The notes beneath the pieces are model-generated. The model did not search any database. It saw only the letters and a list, made by a program, of their open reading frames with translations, and was not told the DNA's origin. 29,374 nucleotides of DNA from positions 1 through 29,374 of IMG/VR virus record IMGVR_UViG_3300042905_005794; one strand, given 5' to 3'. This document shows, piece by piece, positions 1 to 6,957 of the stretch (positions within the stretch are counted from its first letter, which is position 1; every line of letters starts with the position of its first letter). Made by a program: the position numbers and the translations under genes. Origin of the DNA: a virus.

Positions 1-785
1 GCTTTATTTTCCAAACCAAGTTCTTTTACTTGTTGCATAATTTTTTCTTTTAATATATTTGGATGATATTTTAATAGTCTTTCGGTATTTGCAGACTTTT
101 GACCATTTTGTTTAAATAGACATCTATTGATAATGTTTCCCAATCGTTTGCGAATTATTTTTCTATTTCTTACTTCTGCTCTATCAGCATTCCACTTGTA
201 ACAATTTTTACCACTTTTCTTGTTATTACCACAAATGCGACAATTTTCAATTTTATTGAAATTGAAAAGACCAGTTTTTGACATATTGCCGCAATGGCAA
301 ACGTATTCAATATATGTTCTATCATTATCTTTGTTTACAAAAGATCTTATGAATTTAAACTTTTTTGTTTCACATCGTTTTTTTAATTCTTCATCTGTAA
401 CTCTATTGCTTTCTGCAATCTTTCTTGCAGTACATTGATTGCATCTAGCTCCAGCTTTAATTGATGTTAAAGATATTACATCTTTTACACCGCATGAACA
501 TAAAAATTTCATAGGCGTATTATTGCTTGTGTATTCTTTTTCAAGAAGGACACAACCATTGTCTTCAAACACAGTTTTTACTTGGTCGTATGAAAACTTA
601 ATATTACCAGCACAGAATCTACAACCTTGACCTCTTTGAAAATTATTCCATGTAATTGTTGTTGCGTGACCATTGCCGCAAATAGCACTAATCTTAGTTT
701 GTGAATTAACATACTTATCGGCAAGTGCTGTCCACCCACGATTAGCAAACTGATCTCTAACATACTCGATTGTAATCTTTGACAT
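1..785 (-). CDS. Zinc-ribbon, HNH-type homing endonuclease candidate (partial, C-terminus outside window)
   Basis: An uninterrupted frame reads leftward from an ATG at 785 to the window edge (261 codons, no stop). A clear AGGAG lies 7 nt before the ATG. The protein shows three successive zinc-ribbon-like modules with paired cysteines: CGNGH...CRFC, CSCG...CNQC and CHCG...CRIC, at about residues 30-60, 90-120 and 165-190. A basic stretch GKNCYKWNADRAEVRNRK follows, then a helical region with RTE-like 'ANTERLLKYHPNILKEKI'. That ending resembles the region just before the HNH motif in phage HNH homing endonucleases with zinc-ribbon N-termini (family knowledge). The catalytic H-N-H residues would lie beyond the window, so nuclease activity is inferred. 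It sits just downstream of the gp23 terminator with its own promoter, as free-standing homing endonucleases of T4-like phages often do. It could instead be a zinc-ribbon DNA-binding protein. Confidence 0.6.
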   Translation of the reverse strand, partial: MSKITIEYVRDQFANRGWTALADKYVNSQTKISAICGNGHATTITWNNFQRGQGCRFCAGNIKFSYDQVKTVFEDNGCVLLEKEYTSNNTPMKFLCSCGVKDVISLTSIKAGARCNQCTARKIAESNRVTDEELKKRCETKKFKFIRSFVNKDNDRTYIEYVCHCGNMSKTGLFNFNKIENCRICGNNKKSGKNCYKWNADRAEVRNRKIIRKRLGNIINRCLFKQNGQKSANTERLLKYHPNILKEKIMQQVKELGLENK

Positions 786-805
786 GATGTTCTCCTGTTG
801 AATCT

Positions 806-833
806 ATTATAACACAGACTCAATTCAAATCAA
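806..833 (-). promoter_or_regulatory. Host-type (sigma70) promoter of the zinc-ribbon gene
   Basis: On the minus strand TTGATT (828-833) is separated by 16 nt from a perfect TATAAT (806-811), with a TGT just before it as in an extended -10. The predicted start near 799 gives a short leader that includes the AGGAG site. Confidence 0.6.
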
Positions 834-904
834 GACGTTTTACGATAATAAAAAAACTTTTAACTTTGTACGACAGTTTGACTGTTTCTAACTTAGTTAA
901 ATAT

Positions 905-935
905 AAAAAGAAACCGCTTGGAAACAAGCGGTTTC
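905..935 (-). terminator. Intrinsic terminator after major capsid gene
   Basis: A perfect 11-bp stem (910-920 with 925-935, 4-nt loop) is followed on the minus strand by a short T run (905-909). It lies 26 bases beyond the gp23 stop, at the end of the leftward head operon. Confidence 0.85.
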
Positions 936-960
936 AGTAAAGTTAGACGTTATGAAAAAA

Positions 961-2418
961 TCATACTCTAAAATTGGCTATTGATAATCTTGCGTAGAAT
1001 TTAGCACCTTCGCGTAATAACTTTTTTCCGTATCGAACAAGCAAACCACGTCTTGGGCAGAAGGACTCTGGGTCGAGTACAACTGGGGTCTGGGTGAGTG
1101 GAACGTATGGGCAGTAGAAGTAACCGCTGTCCATGTAGCTGTCGCCCTTATAACCCATAAGCAACTGGTTGCTTGGGAAGAGTGGATCTTTGTATAGACG
1201 ATAACGGTTAGCGACCGTACCGACATATTGAACGCCGAGTGAGCTTGTGAAGGTCTCAGAAGGAGCAGGAGCGAAACCAGCGGTTGCTGTTTCGAAGATT
1301 GAAGCAACTTCAGGTGAGGTCACGATGAAGTTTGCGCCGCCACGGAGGGTCTTTCTGTGGATGACGTTAGAAACTTCGATGATCTTAACATAAAGGGCTT
1401 CGTACTTTTCCTTGATGGTCTGACCGATTGCAGTTGAGAAGTCCCAAGCTGAAACCGTACCTGCGTTGTTACGAAGGTCACCAAGAACTTCACGGTCGAT
1501 TTCGAGGTTGATTTCCTGTGCAAGAACAGCGGTCAACTCAGCTTCAGCATCAAGATTGTGCTGACTACGGAGATCCTGCTGTGCTTCATAAGACCATACA
1601 GCCTTGAGCTTACGGGTCTTAGCAACGATATCTTCTGATTCAATTACGAGATTGATTTCAGGAAGATCCTGATTGCACTCCATATTGTACTCATAAGAGA
1701 TTGTGCAGTTGTTTGGACCGGGTGCATTATCCCAAGTGAGTGTGAATTCGCCAGTGGTAAGATCGATGCTACCAGCTGTTGCTCTGTTAGTAGGTGAACC
1801 GATTGCGGTAAAGCTGAAGGTGCCGTTTGAAGAGACAACGAATGTCTGAACAGCGGTTGAACCATCATAGACAGTACCAGTGATGGTGCCTGCGAGGATT
1901 GGAGTGTGTTCAAGTGGGCTGAATACGCTATTAACATCTGCGCCTGCATCGGTGCTGGTTGATTCGTTGTTAATAAACTGTGAAGAATAATAAACATCGA
2001 GGTTAGCAGTACCATCAGCAAGCTGCTGGAGTGAATTAATATCGTCTCCGGGGAAACCACCGTTGTTGCTAGCTCCACGAACGCTACCCTTGTTGGAAGA
2101 ATAACGGAAACGGAGATAGTACACCAAACCAGTTGGTCCGAGTAGTGGCTGAACGCTTACAATCTTGTTAGCGATAAGCTGTGGGTAAATTCTGCGCACG
2201 AGAGGAATTGAAATCCTCTTGAACTGTGCGACATCTGCGGTGTCGGTTGACACTTCGTTAAATAGCTTTTCTCTTTCGAGCATTAGGCGTTGGTTCTCAA
2301 GAAGCACTGCGGTTGCAGCACGGGTATGAGTATCTTCGATACCCCTGAGAAGACCAGTTTTTGCCCAACGGCTCTCCAGTTCTTTAGCTTCGTTCAAATA
2401 AGTTGAATTGAGACTCAT
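961..2418 (-). CDS. gp23: Major capsid protein, gp23-like
   Basis: 485 residues, close to the usual gp23 length. It builds the hexameric faces of the T4-type capsid shell. The N-terminal 55 residues are helical and charged, ending FNE. This is followed by a region that includes LVRRIYPQL and a VQPLLGPTGLVYYLRFRY block, both typical of T4-type capsid proteins. By analogy with T4, gp21 would cut after a glutamate near residue 55 during maturation (inferred). Residues about 160-250 carry a beta-rich, Ser/Thr/Gly-rich insertion (AGTITGTVYDG, LTTGEFTLTWDN) where gp23 proteins have their surface insertion domain. The C-terminal HK97 core includes GGANFIVTSPEV, MGYKGDSYMDSGYFYCPYVPL and RYGKKLLREG. 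An AAAGG site lies 10 nt before the ATG, and a TATAAT element lies upstream. It is last in the gp20-gp21-gp22-gp23 series and is followed by a terminator. Confidence 0.97.
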   Translation of the reverse strand: MSLNSTYLNEAKELESRWAKTGLLRGIEDTHTRAATAVLLENQRLMLEREKLFNEVSTDTADVAQFKRISIPLVRRIYPQLIANKIVSVQPLLGPTGLVYYLRFRYSSNKGSVRGASNNGGFPGDDINSLQQLADGTANLDVYYSSQFINNESTSTDAGADVNSVFSPLEHTPILAGTITGTVYDGSTAVQTFVVSSNGTFSFTAIGSPTNRATAGSIDLTTGEFTLTWDNAPGPNNCTISYEYNMECNQDLPEINLVIESEDIVAKTRKLKAVWSYEAQQDLRSQHNLDAEAELTAVLAQEINLEIDREVLGDLRNNAGTVSAWDFSTAIGQTIKEKYEALYVKIIEVSNVIHRKTLRGGANFIVTSPEVASIFETATAGFAPAPSETFTSSLGVQYVGTVANRYRLYKDPLFPSNQLLMGYKGDSYMDSGYFYCPYVPLTQTPVVLDPESFCPRRGLLVRYGKKLLREGAKFYARLSIANFRV

Positions 2419-2445
2419 TGTAGTTACCTTTCTTTATTATAAAAC

Positions 2446-3327
2446 TTACTTAGATTTCTTGACTCCTGAAAGAACGAGAAGATCGTTGTCCACATTCGCT
2501 GAGTTTGATTCAGAAATAACCTGAACATTCTCAGTTACTAACTGACCTCTCCCGCTTGCAACTCTTGCTTTCATACCACGCTCTTTCTGCTCACTGATGA
2601 CTCTTCTTGTGCGATCAACACGATGTTCACCAATGACTTCAGAAGCTCTACGAACACTTTCATTCAACTTCGTATTCTCGGTTGAAAGACGAATGTTCCT
2701 TGCTTCCATGATTCTTAGCTGACCCTTAAGATCTTCTGTAGACTTGCGAGCTTCTTCAAGCTTGCCGGAAGTTGAGAAGAATTGTTCATCGCCAGCGATA
2801 TAATCAGAAGCGATATTAACGATCTTATCGAGTGCAACTTTGTGTTCAACAATACGAGGATCAGCAAGAAGATCTCTCTTCGCCTGCTCGTAAATTTCAA
2901 CACCCTTGACTTGAAGGAATTCGTCAACCTTGTCAACGATATATTCTTTCATTTCTTTAAGCTTACCATCATACTCTTCGTATAGGTCGCTTTCAACGCT
3001 ATTCTTATTGCTTCTTTCTGCAAGAAGCATCTGATAAGCTTCTTCGTAACCTTCTTCAAGAGCGTTCTCAAACTCAGCCTTCTGAGTTCCGATTCTTTCC
3101 TGAAGGTCATTAATGATAGCATAAGCTTCGTTATAACCATGGTAGGCGGTCTTTTCAGCCTGAGAAAGTTCATTTGTAAGCTGCATATAAGCTTCTTCTA
3201 AGTTCTTATTATATTCAGCTTCCATTTCCTTCTTAGATTCTTCTAGCATCTCGTTAACAGACTGAGCAACTTCGTTGATATGCTCTGCTGGAAGAAGTTT
3301 CTTTAATGAATTGAAAATCTTGTTCAT
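2446..3327 (-). CDS. gp22: Prohead core scaffolding protein, gp22-like
   Basis: 293 residues, mostly predicted helix rich in Glu, Lys and Ala, in long coiled-coil stretches (about 20-110 and 190-250). It has the composition and place of the T4 gp22 scaffold, which forms the prohead core on which gp23 assembles and is then degraded by gp21. Sequence conservation in this family is low, so the call rests on position between gp21 and gp23, length and helical acidic character. The ATG is 1 nt after the TGA of gp21 (TGAGATG), so translation is probably coupled. A GGGAG lies about 8 nt upstream. The C-terminal 50 residues are more basic and of lower complexity (RVISEQKERG, ARVASGRGQ). Confidence 0.88.
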   Translation of the reverse strand: MNKIFNSLKKLLPAEHINEVAQSVNEMLEESKKEMEAEYNKNLEEAYMQLTNELSQAEKTAYHGYNEAYAIINDLQERIGTQKAEFENALEEGYEEAYQMLLAERSNKNSVESDLYEEYDGKLKEMKEYIVDKVDEFLQVKGVEIYEQAKRDLLADPRIVEHKVALDKIVNIASDYIAGDEQFFSTSGKLEEARKSTEDLKGQLRIMEARNIRLSTENTKLNESVRRASEVIGEHRVDRTRRVISEQKERGMKARVASGRGQLVTENVQVISESNSANVDNDLLVLSGVKKSK

Positions 3328-3328
3328 C

Positions 3329-3973
3329 TCACAGTCTCCCTATTATATTACTGGTTTTATTCTTAATTAGCCCGCCTAAACAAGCTATTAATGCGTCCTT
3401 ATTAACAGTATGTATGCTTCTGCTTTCATTTTTTGTGGAAAAATTACTAGGATTATAATTTTCTTTAGTAATTTTCCTTTGAAATGCCTGATAAGTTGAA
3501 GGATCTGCAACTGCGTCAAATGTAATGAGCTTGTATGATTCTGTGATCATCAAGATACCTTTATCATTTGTTGACCCGTTGCCGACACCTCTGGATGAAA
3601 TTCCCACACGGACACCATCGTTGATAAGAGCTTTGAGGATCTTACCATGTGGAGTGTTAAGAATTTCTCCTTCTCCCATCAAGGACTTGCCTTCCCACCA
3701 TAATTTTGTTACGACATGGGAAGCTTTTTCAAAGTGAATAATGGAATCAGAGGGATGATCTAATTCACCAACCAAACCTCTTGCGCTAACGCATTCCACT
3801 AAATCGTGCATATTTTTGTCTAGCACATCATAACTGTAACATCTGTTGTTTTTATTTATTTCATCGGCTTGTTGAAATTTACCACGGAATCTGGTGAGTC
3901 CGCTAGTTGCAGACTCATTCAAATTCATATGAATACCGCCGTTGGAACAGCAATCTACAAGTAGCATACTCAC
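3329..3973 (-). CDS. gp21: Prohead core maturation protease, gp21-like (peptidase family S77)
   Basis: 214 residues, the usual size for gp21. It cuts scaffold, capsid and internal proteins after Glu during head maturation. The fold markers are visible: KNNRCYSYDVL near residue 45, GELDHP with the catalytic His at 73, a GEGEIL strand, VGISSRG with the nucleophile Ser at 126 or 127, and FDAVADPS near 155. The frame opens with GTG at 3973, which has a GGGG about 5 nt before it and overlaps the end of the preceding gene. An ATG two codons on (MLLVDCC) is an equally possible start, and both give the 'LLV' start strand expected of the family. It is tightly packed between the 593-residue gene and gp22. 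Confidence 0.93.
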   Translation of the reverse strand: MSMLLVDCCSNGGIHMNLNESATSGLTRFRGKFQQADEINKNNRCYSYDVLDKNMHDLVECVSARGLVGELDHPSDSIIHFEKASHVVTKLWWEGKSLMGEGEILNTPHGKILKALINDGVRVGISSRGVGNGSTNDKGILMITESYKLITFDAVADPSTYQAFQRKITKENYNPSNFSTKNESRSIHTVNKDALIACLGGLIKNKTSNIIGRL

Positions 3974-3974
3974 A

Positions 3975-5756
3975 TCAACCCCTTTCGCTGCCTTTAAGCA
4001 GTTTGAAACTATGAGCCAATGTCATTCCATTTGAAGGAATGTAAGGATTTTTTAACTTGTCCCAAGTTCCGGGACCATCATTGTAACCAAGAACATCGCT
4101 ATCTGAATCAATAGTCTTTTCTCCATGAATCTTATAATCGCCAGCCTTGGGAACATAAGGATTCTTGACATTTGGGTAAACATCAGAACCATCATGAGTC
4201 AAATAACCCTTCCTAAGATCTTCAACACCTTGCTTGTCGTAAGATTTGCCATCACTAACGAATGGTGATCTTGTTGAAGCATACTTGCCGGGACTTCCGT
4301 CAATTTTGCCGTATCTTGACATAGATTCGATATCACCTGTTACAGTGTTACCAACTTTATCAGACACATGCCAATCGCCACTCATAGGAAGATTAGCGGC
4401 AGCTTTAAGCATAGCAGCTGCTTCTTCAAGAACATCAATATCGAAAGCTTTCTTGCCAGTTAGCGCATTTTCAATATCGCCCATATAACCAGCAATTTCG
4501 TGCTTAATGGAAGCATCTCCGAAATGTTCAGCAAGACCTGCAAGACTGTTAAGTGCTTTGTAAGTATCTTCAAAAGCCATCTTTTCGGTCTTTGAAACTT
4601 CGTTAAGCTTGTCAACCATGATTTCAGAAGCATGCTTGAAGCCTTCGTAACTATCAGATTCAAACATGTCAGCTATTTTAAAGATCTGATTGACTTTATC
4701 TTTATATGTTTCATAGCATGTTCTTAGAACACCTTCAGCTAAGAACACACAAGAATCATCATCAAAGTTCTTTACATTTTCTCTAACTAAAGTGTCGCTA
4801 ATTAGCCTAGCAAGTTCACCTTCAGTAAGGTACACAACACTTGGGAAAGCAGCTGCAACATTTTCAATAGTTTCTTGAAGTTTAGATGAATCGCTCATAG
4901 CGTTGCACTTCTTCATGTCTTTGCAAGCAAGACCCCAGTGAGCATTATGAGCAAGAAGTCTCATAAGATCTCTTTGGTGCATTACATCTGTATTAAGCGT
5001 CTTCCAATTGAATGAAAGAATCTTAGCTTCATTCTTAATTTGTGAGCGAGGAATAGCAACAGTAATAACATTACCAAGCTTGTCTTTAACAGTTTCGCTC
5101 AAAGTTGGAGCGCCAAAAGTCCTAAAATCAACATAGTCAAGAACATTCTTGGAAACAGTTGCCCATTCTTTAACAACCTTAGCATTAGCTTTTTTAGCAA
5201 TAAATGCCATCTTATTTGAAGAATGCTTTTTGACTAATTCTTCACGTTTGTCATCTTTCTTGCCTTTATTGCCTTTTTTGCCTTTCTTGGCTGCCTTCTT
5301 CTTGAGATAGGCTGCAAGCTGAGGAGGCATCTTGCCTTTATGCCTCTTAGATTCGTTGATTACACCTTCTTGAAGATTTACACGAATGTAAGGAAGGCTA
5401 AAGTAATTTGAAAACAAATCACTTGCATTTTCTTTGTTATCATCAAGAATGGAATCAACCATTCTATCAATGATATTTTTGCCTTCATTAATTTGAGAAG
5501 TCTCATCAACAACCAATTCTTCGATATTTTCAAGCAAAAGCTTGGAATCATCTATGATATAAGTTGCGTGAACAAGTGTACCTTGATCAGTGGCAAAAGT
5601 AGCTTCGTTTTCAGTGATACCAAACAAAGCAATATTGTCTTTATCAAGAGCTTTGGCAATAGCATCAGCAGCTTCATTTAATTCTTTTTCAGCTGTCTGG
5701 AGAAACTTGCGCTCAATCTGCTTGAAGACATCATAATCGATGAGTTTTCTCTTCAT
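3975..5756 (-). CDS. Unassigned head-cluster protein, 593 aa (possible prohead core or internal protein)
   Basis: I do not recognise a family. It lies where T4 has the small core genes 67 and 68, between portal and protease, but is far larger. The N-terminal 130 residues are acidic and helical and end in LQE, which matches the (L/I)-x-E consensus for gp21 cleavage. A strongly basic run follows (about 152-170, Lys/Gly-rich). The middle (about 190-460) is mixed helical. The C-terminal 130 residues are Gly/Asp/Tyr-rich with a loose repeat ending NPYVPKAG and NPYIPSNG. A GGGGAG about 6 nt before the ATG at 5756 supports the start. It ends against gp21 with the stop overlapping the gp21 start region. 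A role in the prohead core or as a packaged internal protein is inference from position and the basic segment only. Confidence 0.8.
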   Translation of the reverse strand: MKRKLIDYDVFKQIERKFLQTAEKELNEAADAIAKALDKDNIALFGITENEATFATDQGTLVHATYIIDDSKLLLENIEELVVDETSQINEGKNIIDRMVDSILDDNKENASDLFSNYFSLPYIRVNLQEGVINESKRHKGKMPPQLAAYLKKKAAKKGKKGNKGKKDDKREELVKKHSSNKMAFIAKKANAKVVKEWATVSKNVLDYVDFRTFGAPTLSETVKDKLGNVITVAIPRSQIKNEAKILSFNWKTLNTDVMHQRDLMRLLAHNAHWGLACKDMKKCNAMSDSSKLQETIENVAAAFPSVVYLTEGELARLISDTLVRENVKNFDDDSCVFLAEGVLRTCYETYKDKVNQIFKIADMFESDSYEGFKHASEIMVDKLNEVSKTEKMAFEDTYKALNSLAGLAEHFGDASIKHEIAGYMGDIENALTGKKAFDIDVLEEAAAMLKAAANLPMSGDWHVSDKVGNTVTGDIESMSRYGKIDGSPGKYASTRSPFVSDGKSYDKQGVEDLRKGYLTHDGSDVYPNVKNPYVPKAGDYKIHGEKTIDSDSDVLGYNDGPGTWDKLKNPYIPSNGMTLAHSFKLLKGSERG

Positions 5757-5858
5757 TTTTTACTCCCCAAAAAAAACAATGTTAAATAACATAAAGTGAG
5801 AATTTTTTTGAATCCTAACTCATATCTATGCAGAAGCATTTAAAAAAAGAAGGTAAAC

Positions 5859-6185
5859 ATGCAAACATTTACAGATTTTATTAATCAAAGATTTGGATTT
5901 AAGGAAAATTTTGATCAAAATCAACAAAAAGTTCCGTCAAAAATGGAAAAAAAAGTTAATCGATTAAAAACTATCATTGGTTTTATTTTAGAAAATCCAA
6001 ATTATTTTAAAAAATTTGTTGATGTGACTAAAGAATTTGTTGAAGAAATTAGAGATGAACATTTGAAACGAGAGATTGAAAATTTTGAAGAAGAGAATAA
6101 AGACGATGAAGAAGACAAGGGATTAGCACAAGAAACAGGAATTTTGGATAGGGCAAATAATCTACCACCAAATATGGGTGGTTAA
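5859..6185 (+). CDS. Small protein with T4-style capsid-targeting N-terminus (hypothetical)
   Basis: 108 residues on the opposite strand to the head operon. GAAGG lies 5 nt before the ATG. The N-terminus MQTFTDFINQRFGFKE follows the pattern M-x-T-[FY]-x-x-F-[IL]-x(n)-E seen in the capsid-targeting sequences of T4 internal proteins (MKTYQEFIAE), which gp21 removes. The rest is a helical basic centre and an acidic tail (ENFEEENKDDEEDK) ending in a short Asn/Pro/Gly stretch. It ends in a TTAA shared with the stop of the convergent 255-residue gene. Function is unknown. An internal head protein delivered with the DNA is the inference drawn from the N-terminus; an ordinary small early protein is the alternative. 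Confidence 0.7.
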   Translation: MQTFTDFINQRFGFKENFDQNQQKVPSKMEKKVNRLKTIIGFILENPNYFKKFVDVTKEFVEEIRDEHLKREIENFEEENKDDEEDKGLAQETGILDRANNLPPNMGG

Positions 6186-6949
6186 TTCCTTTCTTCTCTT
6201 AACTTAATCCAATTTTTAAATTTAGTAAAATTGTTGTTGTCACCTTGCAACATACTTCTATCCCAAGGAATATGGATGTTTGATTTTGTCTTTAATGCAC
6301 TCGGAATAATATTCTGAGGTTTTTCTCCAGACTGTAATTCACCGACAGTAGTATGATATGTTTTGTCAAAATTATGATCATATATGTCTAAACTTGTTGT
6401 AGGGCTAGCAGTATCACGACCTACAATTTCATCAACAATTTTTAAAATATCTTTCGCTTTACTTTGTTCCCATCCACAAAGTTCAAAACTATTCTGTCTA
6501 ACAACAATATTTCCTTTTTCACAACCCCAAAGAACAGGATTTTTAAACCCTTTAATTGTCTTTTCGTTATCTTCTTTAAACTTATTATAAGAAGATGGAT
6601 CAACTGTTTCTAATTCCCTCAAAAAACTTTGAAATTCATCTGGATTAAACCCGTGATCATTATTGCCAATATCTTTTACATTTATGTTAAACTTTTCTAA
6701 AAAATCTTCTTGATCGACTGTTAACTGATCTTCTGGCAATGTCTCTAGATGTTCTTTTACATTTTTTGCGAGTTCAATTGTGTCTTCATATAACTCACTA
6801 ATAATTTGTTGAAGAAAATATCCTTGATGACCACCAGAATCATCAACATTGCTATCTGCGCTTGTTAATTGACGACCATCCCAAACATATTCTCCATGAA
6901 GTCTTGTTTCTTCTTGTTCTTCAATGTCTTCATAATCTTCTTCGCTCAT
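6182..6949 (-). CDS. Hypothetical acidic protein downstream of portal
   Basis: 255 residues, family not recognised. The first 16 residues are almost all acidic (EEDYEDIEEQEE), followed by a Trp/Arg strand (YVWDGRQL), an acidic helical region (about 45-110) and a mixed C-terminus with HIPWDRSM. It is 8 nt downstream of the portal stop, with AAGGTG before the ATG, so it is in the portal transcript. In T4 the gene right after portal is gene 67, a small acidic prohead core protein. An analogous core role is possible from position and acidity, but I see no sequence similarity that proves it. Its 3' end overlaps the convergent 108-residue gene by 4 nt. Confidence 0.75.
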   Translation of the reverse strand: MSEEDYEDIEEQEETRLHGEYVWDGRQLTSADSNVDDSGGHQGYFLQQIISELYEDTIELAKNVKEHLETLPEDQLTVDQEDFLEKFNINVKDIGNNDHGFNPDEFQSFLRELETVDPSSYNKFKEDNEKTIKGFKNPVLWGCEKGNIVVRQNSFELCGWEQSKAKDILKIVDEIVGRDTASPTTSLDIYDHNFDKTYHTTVGELQSGEKPQNIIPSALKTKSNIHIPWDRSMLQGDNNNFTKFKNWIKLREERN

Positions 6950-6957
6950 TATTCACC

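Noticed and set aside
220-630. Two short plus-strand frames (72 and 63 codons)
   Set aside because: They are antisense to the open zinc-ribbon gene with its own ribosome-binding site; their proteins have no coding character.
578-823. 81-codon minus-strand frame
   Set aside because: Out-of-frame shadow of the zinc-ribbon gene, whose frame starts at 785 and has the conserved Cys pairs.
1644-2078. 144-codon minus-strand frame inside gp23
   Set aside because: Alternative frame of the capsid gene, Ser/Leu-rich as expected from a shifted frame; no start signal.
3341-3348. ATATAATA before gp22 as a promoter
   Set aside because: Predicted start would fall after the GGGAG ribosome-binding site, so it is more likely chance in the gp21 end, with gp22 translated from the upstream mRNA.
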